Shown here: positions 28,388-35,816 of the stretch, one piece after another
Layout: each line of letters starts with the position of its first letter
Numbering within the stretch: position 1 is the first letter of the stretch
Virus record (IMG/VR): IMGVR_UViG_3300037840_000064
Coordinates: 1-63,006 of that record
DNA from: a virus
DNA: 63,006 nt
Strand: one strand, 5' to 3'
Translations under genes and position numbers: made by a program
Notes under the pieces: generated by a model
Seen by the model: the letters and a program-made list of their open reading frames with translations, nothing else
Told to the model about the DNA's origin: nothing
The model's database searches: none

Positions 28388-28582
28388 TCACCGAAAGGGA
28401 CTACCTGCACCGCCTTGCAGGATGAAGCCGAAATCGTGCCAGCCCAAAAGAAAGAGTAACACGAACAGCAAGAGAAGATTGCCACCCCAGCCGTAGCTCC
28501 AAGTCGATCCGCGCTGCCACCAGATGCCGCCGAAGATCAACCAGAGAATCATCAACATCCAGAACAAAAGACCGATAGGCAT
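28388..28582 (-). CDS. Small two-segment membrane protein
   Basis: Encodes 64 residues with two hydrophobic segments (residues 3-22 and about 35-47) separated by a Trp/Ser/Gly turn. Good GGAGG-type site upstream. Could be a holin-like or superinfection protein, but it is far from the lysis genes and nothing identifies it. Confidence 0.65.
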   Translation of the reverse strand: MPIGLLFWMLMILWLIFGGIWWQRGSTWSYGWGGNLLLLFVLLFLLGWHDFGFILQGGAGSPFR

Positions 28583-28594
28583 CGTAGCCTCCTT

Positions 28595-29140
28595 TTAGTT
28601 CCTCGCAAACCCCGGCGGCAGAATCAAAGGCGTCCCCTTTCTACTCTGCACCACGCGCCCAAGCAATAATCCCCGGAACGTCTTTTCCTGCCGCTCAAGC
28701 CGCTGCGCCATCATTGACCACATATAATCGCCACGGAAGCACGTCGCCAGTTGGCGCATTCCGCCGGTCGTTTGTTTGATGCCGTCAAGAAACTTTTCCC
28801 GAGCAGCACGCCACGATAGCGGCTCGCCCCGCACAGCCTCAGTCTCTTGTTGCTTCATGACCAGATCGACGCCGCCCAGAGCCACGGCATCGCGGCGTAT
28901 CTTATCGAGCATCTGCGCAATCTCGTTCCACACCGAAGCAGTCAGAGGTTCCCGCTTCGCAAGGTGCACGCAAGCGTCGCTCGCCATCTTCAAGCCTTCA
29001 ACCACGCGCTCATACGATTCTTTCTCGATCATGGCCGTGCCAGACGGATGCGGAATCGGATCGCCGTCGCGCCCGCGAACAACGAGGTTGTTCGGGTTCT
29101 GCGGATCGTCGGCTTCGTAGGTTTTGACTTCTTCGGTCAT
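28595..29140 (-). CDS. Helical head-region protein
   Basis: Encodes 181 residues. Mostly helical and charged. Contains VVRGRDGDPIPHPSGTAMIE near the N-terminus and a basic C-terminus. Overlaps the upstream 55-codon gene (ATGA). Function unknown; position between portal and scaffold suggests head morphogenesis. Confidence 0.72.
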   Translation of the reverse strand: MTEEVKTYEADDPQNPNNLVVRGRDGDPIPHPSGTAMIEKESYERVVEGLKMASDACVHLAKREPLTASVWNEIAQMLDKIRRDAVALGGVDLVMKQQETEAVRGEPLSWRAAREKFLDGIKQTTGGMRQLATCFRGDYMWSMMAQRLERQEKTFRGLLLGRVVQSRKGTPLILPPGFARN

Positions 29141-29304
29141 TGTTCTTCGGCAGCCGCTTTTCGTAATTCTTGCGTGAACTTCTTTAGACCGCGCCGCAAA
29201 TCCTCCAACACTTGATCGCGATATTCAACGCTCCCATCTTTCCTTTTGATTTCGTAGCAAGGAAAGAATACACCATTGCAATCAGGAGCGGTTATCAGTT
29301 TCAT
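29137..29304 (-). CDS. Small hypothetical protein
   Basis: Encodes 55 residues (starts MKLITAPDCNG, ends AAAEEQ). AGGGG lies seven bases before the ATG and its stop overlaps the next start, so the frame fills the gap exactly. N-terminal strands with two Cys, then a basic helix. No family recognised. Confidence 0.6.
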   Translation of the reverse strand: MKLITAPDCNGVFFPCYEIKRKDGSVEYRDQVLEDLRRGLKKFTQELRKAAAEEQ

Positions 29305-29313
29305 CGCAAACCC

Positions 29314-29523
29314 CTACTGCAACTGATTCTGCGGCCCAAACATTTCCAGAAACTCGTGTTGCGTCAGCATGACGCGCTCAAGGTTCGGATTGCCCGTTCC
29401 GATCATCTTGCCACTGATGACGACGAAATGCCGATGCGGATGCCTATCCTCTTTTGGACAGGTCATAAGCATGGCAACCGTGCGATCAAGCAATAGCGCC
29501 GTGATTGCACTGATCTGGTTCAC
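29314..29523 (-). CDS. Small hypothetical protein after portal
   Basis: Encodes 69 residues from a GTG that overlaps the portal stop (GTGA), with GGGAGG just upstream. A short N-terminal hydrophobic stretch precedes PKEDRHPHRHFVVISGKM. The coupling to the portal gene is the main support. Function unknown. Confidence 0.62.
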   Translation of the reverse strand: MNQISAITALLLDRTVAMLMTCPKEDRHPHRHFVVISGKMIGTGNPNLERVMLTQHEFLEMFGPQNQLQ

Positions 29524-31364
29524 TGCCCGCCTCCCGCTGGCGGCGCAGCGCCCGTGCCGCCGCCGCTCAGCATCAATTGCAACGCATTCTGGCCGCCGCC
29601 CGTATCCGTTTGTGACAGATTTTGTGCGGCGGATGCAATGGCCGGAGTGACCTTTTCGGCAACGTGTGCCTGTTGCGCCGCCTGTTGGGCTTGCGTTCGC
29701 TGCCCGCGAATCTGCTGGATCGTCGCCTGATCGTTCCAATCCTCCGGCGGAAACTCGACGGCCTCGCCATAGTCGCGGATGTATTTGTCTGCGTTGATGT
29801 TGTCGAGAACGCCGGGCATCGCCGCTTCCATGCGGCCCGCCATAACCATCGTGCGCTCCATGCCGGCGGTTTTTGCGGCCTGCTGGATCAATGCGAGCTT
29901 GGACACGAATTTGACCTGGATCGGAACACCTTGCAGCGAGGCCGGCTTTGGCGGGATCAATCCGCGGCGATTCATGATCGAAACGATTCGGGTAAGTCCA
30001 ATGCCATCCTCGCGAAGATTGCGCTCGATGACAGGACCAAGCCGCAACAGTTTCTCGCCGCGGCGCTCTTGCAATTCCAACTCGTTGCGCGGCTGCACGC
30101 CTTCCATCTGCGAGATCATTTCAAACACGTCGTTGGCGAACCATCGCTCGATGCGCTTCTGCAACGTGACGATCTTGTTCTCGATGAATTCCACAAAGCG
30201 CGGATCGACCGTATAAGCGGCTTTCATGCCGGCGTTCTGCGCCAGGTTCGGGACGTATGTGACCTTGCCGGGAAGCGTCGAAGCCGGTTCGTTCTTCAAC
30301 GTCGCGTCCGCGAGCATCGGCGGACGAACGCCCTTGTCGATGGCCTCGGCCTCGCGCCGCGTCATCTGGTTTAACTGACTGATGTCCGGCAGCGCATCCA
30401 TGCCGAGTCCGCGACCATAGGGCTCGCTTGATCGTTGCGTCCAAGGCGCATACATGAACGGCTTTTCGCGGTAGCCCCGCACCGACAACGGCTGTGGCGT
30501 GTTGAGACCGCGCAGCCAATACGTCTCGCGATAGGCATAACCGCCCGGCACCACGCCGAGTCTCGGCTTCTGTCCGTACTGATTCGCGGGAAAATTCGGT
30601 TCGATTGAGTGCGCGACGATGAATTCGGTTTCGAGATTCGCGCCCTTGGTATTCCAAAGTTGTGCAACGTCGCTGCCCGCGACAGCCTTTGGCCCGAATC
30701 GCTGCACGATGGAGCGCACGGTCAGAACGAATTCCCGATCAAATGTCTCAATGGAATTGTCCGACCCCGCCGCCCCAAAATATTCCCCGGCGCACGGCAC
30801 TTCGCAATTGATGATTCGCTCGCGATTCTCGTAGATCAACATCGGCGCGGTTCCGAACGTGATCTGATCCTCGTAATACTGATGTTTGCGGTCGTAGTAA
30901 TTTGATCCCGCCAGAACATCGTAAGTGATCTGCTGAAACTCGTTGAGCCATCGCTTACCGGCGGTATCCAGTTCGACGCCTTCGGGCGCTTCGAACTTGA
31001 ACCAGACTTTTGTCGGCGATGACAGGCCGTCCATCATACCGGCGGCACAGACGCCGATTGCTTGGGTCGTTGTCGAATCCACGACGTTCTGATTGATCGG
31101 CAACCCGCGCGTCATGTTGTTGGGCGTGATGACCCAATAATAGCGCCGCGGCAGCGCCTGCTCGGCTATCGCGCCCCAATGCATCCACCATGGCGTGCGC
31201 CAGTTGCGCATTCCAAGGAGCACCTGTTCGAGATAATTGCGAAAGTCCTCCCAATCCTGATTGGAAGTCCAGGTCTTGCCGTCGATGATCGCGGGCGTGA
31301 GCGCCAACAGCGACGCGCTGGCGTTCTCATAATAGACTTCGGCGCGTTCGGCGGTGAGCGCCAT
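29520..31364 (-). CDS. Portal (head-to-tail connecting protein)
   Basis: Encodes 614 residues, the usual length of podovirus head-to-tail connecting portals. Hallmarks include LTPNNM-type TPNNMTRGLPINQNVVDST, a WFKFEAPEG segment, and a Gln-rich C-terminal helix region ending in Gly-rich sequence. Twelve copies form the DNA channel at the unique vertex. Upstream of it is the terminase block, downstream the scaffold and coat, the expected packaging-head order. Confidence 0.9.
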   Translation of the reverse strand: MALTAERAEVYYENASASLLALTPAIIDGKTWTSNQDWEDFRNYLEQVLLGMRNWRTPWWMHWGAIAEQALPRRYYWVITPNNMTRGLPINQNVVDSTTTQAIGVCAAGMMDGLSSPTKVWFKFEAPEGVELDTAGKRWLNEFQQITYDVLAGSNYYDRKHQYYEDQITFGTAPMLIYENRERIINCEVPCAGEYFGAAGSDNSIETFDREFVLTVRSIVQRFGPKAVAGSDVAQLWNTKGANLETEFIVAHSIEPNFPANQYGQKPRLGVVPGGYAYRETYWLRGLNTPQPLSVRGYREKPFMYAPWTQRSSEPYGRGLGMDALPDISQLNQMTRREAEAIDKGVRPPMLADATLKNEPASTLPGKVTYVPNLAQNAGMKAAYTVDPRFVEFIENKIVTLQKRIERWFANDVFEMISQMEGVQPRNELELQERRGEKLLRLGPVIERNLREDGIGLTRIVSIMNRRGLIPPKPASLQGVPIQVKFVSKLALIQQAAKTAGMERTMVMAGRMEAAMPGVLDNINADKYIRDYGEAVEFPPEDWNDQATIQQIRGQRTQAQQAAQQAHVAEKVTPAIASAAQNLSQTDTGGGQNALQLMLSGGGTGAAPPAGGGQ

Positions 31365-31365
31365 G

Positions 31366-31581
31366 TCAGCCCAGCAATTGCGAGTTCGTCGTGGTGGGCG
31401 CTACAAGCGTACCCTGCGCGCTGGTCTTGGTCGTGGCGTCGGCAAGCGCCGCGGCTTTGCTGGTTTGATTGGTTCCGGCGGCCGTCACGGTGGCGTTCGC
31501 CATGGTGGGCGGTATTGCCGCAGCCGGAATTGCCGGCGGCGGGGGTGGCGTTTCAGAAGGAGGGGAGAGCATTGCACCCAT
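31366..31581 (-). CDS. Small Pro/Ala/Thr-rich protein
   Basis: Encodes 71 residues from the ATG at 31581 with GAGGA upstream. Low-complexity Pro run then Ala/Thr-rich sequence ending TTTNSQLLG. Ends two bases before the portal start. Probably real by position and ribosome site; function unknown. Confidence 0.55.
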   Translation of the reverse strand: MGAMLSPPSETPPPPPAIPAAAIPPTMANATVTAAGTNQTSKAAALADATTKTSAQGTLVAPTTTNSQLLG

Positions 31582-31592
31582 TGTGATTTTCC

Positions 31593-31907
31593 TCAGATGA
31601 CGAGCAGGCTGACACCTGCCGCAAAGCCAAGTACGATGGAAGCTGCGACGAATGCGTAGATTAACGGCGTCGGCATCTTCATTAGTTGCACGTAATAGGA
31701 CAGATAGGTCATGCCCATCGCGGCGATCGAGCAACGCCAGGCGAAGGGATTGCCGACAATCAATCCAGCATACATTACAGCGACCAGATAAATCGCACTA
31801 TTGACGATGACGGCAACAACCAGCGACCAATACAGATCGCGCGCTTGCGTGGGGTGCGGGTCAACGCCCATGGCTTTTTCGTAATCGACTGGACGGTGTG
31901 CGTTCAT
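31593..31907 (-). CDS. Membrane protein, three to four segments
   Basis: Encodes 104 residues: a polar N-terminus of ~25 residues, then hydrophobic segments near residues 28-48, 52-70 and 82-102. No catalytic motif. Lies between terminase and portal, an unusual spot for a membrane protein. Could act in exclusion; inference only. Confidence 0.68.
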   Translation of the reverse strand: MNAHRPVDYEKAMGVDPHPTQARDLYWSLVVAVIVNSAIYLVAVMYAGLIVGNPFAWRCSIAAMGMTYLSYYVQLMKMPTPLIYAFVAASIVLGFAAGVSLLVI

Positions 31908-31910
31908 AAT

Positions 31911-32117
31911 CTACCTCCCAAGCGGATCGTACTCGGCTGTAAACATCGGCCGCCGCGGTTTCAATTCCTGTTCGAGCATCCACAGTTGCGGGCCATTCAA
32001 GCTCTGTAACGCCTTTGACGCAACCTCGCGAGTCACATGATCGCGGCGCATGATGTAGCCGATGGCGCGCTCGCGCTGCGCTTGATCGTCATCGGGTTTG
32101 GTAGGCGAGGGGATCAT
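31911..32117 (-). CDS. Small protein overlapping terminase 3' end
   Basis: Encodes 68 residues from the ATG at 32117 (MIPSPTKPDDDQ), overlapping the terminase end by 29 nt. Helical and charged, with a RRDHVTREVASKALQSLNG stretch. No family recognised; common arrangement after terminase in related phages is my impression only. Confidence 0.65.
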   Translation of the reverse strand: MIPSPTKPDDDQAQRERAIGYIMRRDHVTREVASKALQSLNGPQLWMLEQELKPRRPMFTAEYDPLGR

Positions 32118-32907
32118 ATTCCGCTTGCCATGAGACTTGCGATTTCCCGGTAGTCCACTGATCGGCCGGCCGCACGCACGCAACGCTTAACCCGGACATG
32201 ATGAGGTATCTCGTGTCGTCCATCAAGTGATCGGCCTGCCCATCCTTGATCCGACCATGCTCGTCGCGCTGGTAGAACCGATATTCCTTGATCCAGTTGA
32301 CCAGGGTCCGAAAGACTTTCAGGCGTCCGGTTGTGAGTCGTTGCCACACGGCGACGATACCCGATTCAGGTCCGGTCATCGTATTATCCGCAGGCGTCAA
32401 ATTCAAGCCCAGATCGTTGACGTAGATTGAAAACAACGCCTGACCGTCCTTTTGTCCACGTCCGCGCGCTGCCGGATCGATGACTCCGGGAATCCATAAG
32501 CCACGAGCACGAATTGCTGCGGCATGGATCGGCGGTTCGGCCTGCCCCCGATAGTGTTCGCCGTACAGATACACCACATCGTTGTCGCGGTCCCACGCGC
32601 CCCACAGCGCGGCGGTTCGCTTCCAGCCCACGTCGAGCGCATAGCACTGCGGCATCCAATCGGGGATGATGAACGGATCGCAGAGGATTTCGGATTCGGG
32701 TACCGGATAGACCGCGCCTTGACCGAGGGATGGTTTTCCGAGTGAGCGCGCTTCGAATTCGTGCGGCGGGATGCGGGATTTTTCTTCCGCGATCATTTCG
32801 GGGGTTAGGTGCGGAACGTCATTCCAGCCGGCCATCACGACAAAGCGGGAACGTTTGGCGATGACTTCTTCGGCTGGGCCGGATGAGAGCGAGGGAGCGT
32901 CAGTCAT
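32089..32907 (-). CDS. terL: Large terminase, C-terminal nuclease part (split gene)
   Basis: Encodes 272 residues from the ATG at 32907; an upstream start (32940) is possible. It holds the nuclease domain: RFVVMAGWNDVPHL, then YALDVGWKRTAALWGA (Asp 92), GVIDPAARGR (Asp 144) and DHLMDDTRYL (Asp near 226-231), so the metal-binding acids are all present. No ATPase motifs. The ATPase half is a separate gene at 33735-34613, and about 830 bp with three other frames lie between them. Added together the halves make a normal-length terminase with no obvious missing segment. Confidence 0.88.
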   Translation of the reverse strand: MTDAPSLSSGPAEEVIAKRSRFVVMAGWNDVPHLTPEMIAEEKSRIPPHEFEARSLGKPSLGQGAVYPVPESEILCDPFIIPDWMPQCYALDVGWKRTAALWGAWDRDNDVVYLYGEHYRGQAEPPIHAAAIRARGLWIPGVIDPAARGRGQKDGQALFSIYVNDLGLNLTPADNTMTGPESGIVAVWQRLTTGRLKVFRTLVNWIKEYRFYQRDEHGRIKDGQADHLMDDTRYLIMSGLSVACVRPADQWTTGKSQVSWQAEYDPLAYQTR

Positions 32908-33073
32908 GCAGTGACCGAAACAATAGCCACGTTTCATCACCGGGGCGCGATGCAGGATCGAATTTCATTTCGCACCAATGTCCGACCGGAATATCGTCAA
33001 GTTCGGGGCGATTACCGATGTGGATGCCGCATTGGAGGTTTCCCGCGCGTTCCCAATTCTCAAGACCAGCCAT
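32900..33073 (-). CDS. Small protein in terminase insert
   Basis: Encodes 57 residues. Its ATG overlaps the stop of the Tat-capsid gene (ATGA-type) and its stop overlaps the start of the terminase nuclease part. Sequence starts MAGLENWERAGNLQCGIHIG and ends LLFRSLHD. Soluble, with two Cys. Unknown; the double overlap argues that the insert is translated as one coupled unit. Confidence 0.5.
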   Translation of the reverse strand: MAGLENWERAGNLQCGIHIGNRPELDDIPVGHWCEMKFDPASRPGDETWLLFRSLHD

Positions 33074-33387
33074 CACCAAGCCTCGACTTGTAATCCGACG
33101 CGGCCATATGCAATCGCCTCAGGTGCGGTGATGATAAGAACGTTGCGAAAGTTCACGATTGGCTGGCCCGCATAGTCATCCGGGCGCAACAGTATGTTCA
33201 TATCGCGAATGGTTTTGATGTCCACAAATCGCCGAATTGTCCGATTGCTATAGAATATCGGCCGGATGACTGGCGTAAGCAGCGCTCGCACCGGCATCAA
33301 ATTTGCCGCCTTGACAAGGGCGGGTGCTGCGAGCGCTGCGCCAAGTCCAAACAAAAAACCACGACGAGAAGAAACGATTTTGCTCAT
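33073..33387 (-). CDS. Tat-signal protein carrying a coat-protein C-terminal segment
   Basis: Encodes 104 residues. Residues 7-28 are a Tat signal: SRRGFLFG followed by a hydrophobic Ala/Leu stretch ending LVKAANL. Residues 41-85 align without gaps to coat protein residues 286-330, with 29 of 45 identical by hand count; for example RDMNILLRPDDYAGQPIVNF here against RDKNVLLRPEDYAGRPIVNF in the coat. The rest of the coat fold is absent, so it cannot be a coat by itself. Overlaps both neighbours by 1-4 nt inside the split terminase. Predicted to be exported folded to the periplasm. Confidence 0.85.
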   Translation of the reverse strand: MSKIVSSRRGFLFGLGAALAAPALVKAANLMPVRALLTPVIRPIFYSNRTIRRFVDIKTIRDMNILLRPDDYAGQPIVNFRNVLIITAPEAIAYGRVGLQVEAW

Positions 33388-33734
33388 TGAGTTCCCGCCT
33401 CAAGTTTCGCCACTACCCGCCAGCCGCTAGAGTCCTCTAAGATGCTGTTGGATTCTTCAACCATTTGCGCAAACGCAGTCACGAATGGCTGGCCGTATTT
33501 TACCTCTAATTCCTCGAAAGTCGAACAGAGCGGCGGATCGATGCTTGGAATGGGATAAACATTGTAGCCGTTGACACCCGGAACTTCCGCCCAACTGATT
33601 CTCCACAAATTTCTCGAATCGCCGCCATCAAGCACATTCATGGCATTCAGTGCTTTAGCCTTCGGCAGTCCGATAAGCGCAATCGCTGCACTACCAAACA
33701 GCCAATTAAAAAACTTTCGCCGAGTTCCGTTCAT
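33384..33734 (-). CDS. Tat-signal protein resembling coat-protein middle
   Basis: Encodes 116 residues. The N-terminus has TRRKFFNWLFGSAAIALIGL, a Tat-like signal. Residues about 32-115 look like coat residues 152-237: NVLDGG with LWRISWAEV and YNVYP against NVFDAGG, IWLIGWGDQ and YEIYP, and a late WRVVAKL against WRYVIRM. Similarity is weaker than for its partner and needs a profile search. The ATG directly follows the TAG of the terminase ATPase half. Together with the next gene it covers most of the coat's C-terminal half as two exported pieces. Confidence 0.75.
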   Translation of the reverse strand: MNGTRRKFFNWLFGSAAIALIGLPKAKALNAMNVLDGGDSRNLWRISWAEVPGVNGYNVYPIPSIDPPLCSTFEELEVKYGQPFVTAFAQMVEESNSILEDSSGWRVVAKLEAGTQ

Positions 33735-34613
33735 CTAAAACTCCGATTCCCCCGGCAACCGCCCGCCAGGAAGGAACGCCTGCACTACATCCGACATGCC
33801 TTCGAGCGGCGTAAAGGTCAAGAGCGAGAGACCGCGTTTGGTCATGAGCCGAATCGACGCCTCAGTGTAAATTTCTAGGGGAGGTTCCTCGTCTCCCCAG
33901 AAAACGTCCTTTGCGGTTCCCTCGAACGATCCGCGTCCCTGCTCATACGATTTGATGCCGAGGCTCGACCAGCCACCAAATTGAGACTTGATCGCAGCCG
34001 TATCAATAAAATCCGGGATGCCGCGCTTCCAGGTTATGTCGCCGATGTCCTCTGCGGGAATCAGTCCCGTACCCGCGACGGTCTTAGATCGCCCGTTCCA
34101 TTTGACCGGACCAAACAACGTCTCGCGCTGAATAATATCGCGCGTCGTTTCGTTGGTCTTACCGGCGGCCCACGCCTCAATTGGTCGATCAAACCGATAG
34201 CCCGGCCACCAAACAGGATAGCGGCCAGTCAGATGCAGTGTAAGTTCGTAACCGCCGAGGCCAAAAGTTTTTCCTATTCGATTGGCGCACAGAGCTAATC
34301 TTTCACGATGCGGTGACCCATCGCAACCTTCGGGACACCATGTCTCGATTGGATCGTGCTGACCGCCTGCCGCAAAGAACGCCATGTGGCGGTCGTAAAG
34401 CTCGCGCCGCAATGGCCCATCATTAGGATAGAGGGTGTAGAGCCTACGGAACGGCGCCTGCTTCGCTATGTTCTCGCGAAGCTTCGTGCTCAATAATTTC
34501 CGGCCCTCCGGGGAGAGCGTCGAGAGCATCGGCAAGAGCGCGTTGATCTTCGACACTGAGACCTGCGAAGAAATTGTAATTATTCGTCGTCGCTGGAACT
34601 TTATCGGGTTCAT
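33735..34613 (-). CDS. terL: Large terminase, N-terminal ATPase part (split gene)
   Basis: Encodes up to 292 residues. Walker A is ALCANRIGKTFG (residues 108-118) and the Walker B/catalytic acids are VFWGDEEPP (237-245), followed by a motor-coupling LLTFTPLEGMSDVV. It stops with a TAG just after the ATPase core, at LPGESEF, where intact homologues continue to the nuclease. Start is uncertain because it overlaps the small terminase by up to 170 nt; GTG 34556 and ATG 34529 are alternatives. Trans-complementation with the nuclease half is inferred. Confidence 0.85.
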   Translation of the reverse strand: MNPIKFQRRRIITISSQVSVSKINALLPMLSTLSPEGRKLLSTKLRENIAKQAPFRRLYTLYPNDGPLRRELYDRHMAFFAAGGQHDPIETWCPEGCDGSPHRERLALCANRIGKTFGLGGYELTLHLTGRYPVWWPGYRFDRPIEAWAAGKTNETTRDIIQRETLFGPVKWNGRSKTVAGTGLIPAEDIGDITWKRGIPDFIDTAAIKSQFGGWSSLGIKSYEQGRGSFEGTAKDVFWGDEEPPLEIYTEASIRLMTKRGLSLLTFTPLEGMSDVVQAFLPGGRLPGESEF

Positions 34614-35094
34614 CGTCCTGCGGCAAGCCGCCGAGATTCTTCAAGAGCGTGAAATTGGCTTGATTCTTGTCGTGCAGCTTGATCTTCGGACGCCCCTCGT
34701 CGTCCCATTCGATTGAGGCCAAGGCTTCGCTCAGTTCCGGCGGCAGCGCCGTGATGTCCTTGAGGGTGTAGCGGCCAGTGCGGTTGCCGTCTTGGTCTAG
34801 GACAGGCTCGAAATAGTCGGGGAGCCGAGCCTTGCCAACGCGATCAATCCGCATCACGACAGTCGCCAAGCGCACGTCCCGGAACGCAATGGCTTCCTCG
34901 AACAGATGTTTGATGCGCTTTTTGACGACGGGAGAATTTGCCAGACGGCGCGCGTTGTGCTTGTTGCCTGGATAACCGGCTTTCTCGTAGCCTACTTTTC
35001 GGGCATTACGGCGCACATTTGGGTCGGAACTCAGCAGAGCTTCGACGACCTCTCGCGCAAAAATCTCATGCGCTGGATTGTGCAGTGCACCCAT
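34444..35094 (-). CDS. terS: Small terminase subunit
   Basis: Encodes 216 residues. The N-terminus (REVVEALLSSDPNVRRNARKVGYEKAG in part) is a helix-turn-helix DNA-recognition region; the middle has HNARRLANSPVVKKRI and LKDITALPPELSEALASIEW, typical of TerS of this phage type. It recognises the packaging site and recruits TerL, encoded immediately downstream and overlapping. Confidence 0.82.
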   Translation of the reverse strand: MGALHNPAHEIFAREVVEALLSSDPNVRRNARKVGYEKAGYPGNKHNARRLANSPVVKKRIKHLFEEAIAFRDVRLATVVMRIDRVGKARLPDYFEPVLDQDGNRTGRYTLKDITALPPELSEALASIEWDDEGRPKIKLHDKNQANFTLLKNLGGLPQDDEPDKVPATTNNYNFFAGLSVEDQRALADALDALPGGPEIIEHEASREHSEAGAVP

Positions 35095-35127
35095 GACGCT
35101 GATTCTTTTCGAGTCCGCTTTGCCTCA

Positions 35128-35514
35128 TTATCGCCCCGGATTATATCGTTCCCGCTGAACTCTGCGCAAGGGGATGGCGGCGGATTCTTGGGGCTGGTCG
35201 GATTCGGCTTCGTTGGCTGGCGGAAGGTTGGCTTCGGCTTCGGCGGCGCGTTGGGCGAGGATGTCGTTCGTTACGCCGTCTACTGGCGTTGATCCCTCGT
35301 TATGCGGCTGGTAGTGTGTAGGCAACGTCACTTGAGCGAGAATTTGAGACTGCATCATCCCGATCAGCGGCGCCCTGCCCTTACTCAATCGGTCGAGCAC
35401 CACGCGCACAAACGTTGCGTTGTCCATGCCTTCATCGGCCGCCATTTCGCCGATCCATGCGAGTTGTTCGTCCGTGACGCGGACCATGATTCGCTTGGTT
35501 AAGTCGGCGCTCAT
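35128..35514 (-). CDS. Ribbon-helix-helix-like regulator
   Basis: Encodes 128 residues. Residues 1-45 (KRIMVRVTDEQLAWIGEMAA then NATFVRVVLDRL) have the strand-helix-helix rhythm of ribbon-helix-helix DNA-binding proteins. The rest is polar and probably disordered. Located just before the packaging genes, so it may regulate late transcription; inferred. Confidence 0.65.
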   Translation of the reverse strand: MSADLTKRIMVRVTDEQLAWIGEMAADEGMDNATFVRVVLDRLSKGRAPLIGMMQSQILAQVTLPTHYQPHNEGSTPVDGVTNDILAQRAAEAEANLPPANEAESDQPQESAAIPLRRVQRERYNPGR

Positions 35515-35530
35515 TGGGCCTTTGCGGAAT

Positions 35531-35566
35531 CAGGACGGTCGCTCAGTATCCCAAACGACCGTCCTG
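35531..35566. other. Perfect 11-bp intergenic hairpin
   Basis: CAGGACGGTCG (35531-35541) and CGACCGTCCTG (35556-35566) are exact complements with a 14-nt loop. It lies between the early leftward genes and the ribbon-helix-helix/terminase block. No T-run follows, so it is not a standard intrinsic terminator; it could be an operator or an RNA processing site. Confidence 0.55.
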
Positions 35567-35624
35567 CAAGCTGGGGGCTTATCACCACGTAACGCGCACA
35601 ATATTGCCCCTTACGCTACAACCG

Positions 35625-35816
35625 TCAAGAGGCTTCGCGCTCGCCGAGGATGCGCTGTGACTTGGCTTTCGAGACTTTGTCGCCTGGAATGTTGTAGTTT
35701 TGCCCACTTGGCGTGGCTTTGCGACGATTGTGGATAGTTTCGAGACCGCGCTGGCGAATCTGATCGTCGCGCTCGCGTTCGGCATCGGTGTAGGGTTGGG
35801 CTGAGGCGTATTTCAT
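35625..35816 (-). CDS. Small polar protein
   Basis: Encodes 63 residues, highly charged (DAERERDDQIRQRGLETIHN), ending ILGEREAS. Its ATG overlaps the stop of the replication-like gene (ATGA). A basic small protein, possibly DNA-binding; not recognised. The 110 bp downstream contain only the hairpin above. Confidence 0.65.
   Translation of the reverse strand: MKYASAQPYTDAERERDDQIRQRGLETIHNRRKATPSGQNYNIPGDKVSKAKSQRILGEREAS

Noticed and set aside
32907-33735. Group I intron or intein as cause of the terminase split
   Set aside because: No intein splice residues at the junction, no homing endonuclease motif, and the insert is packed with overlapping coding frames.
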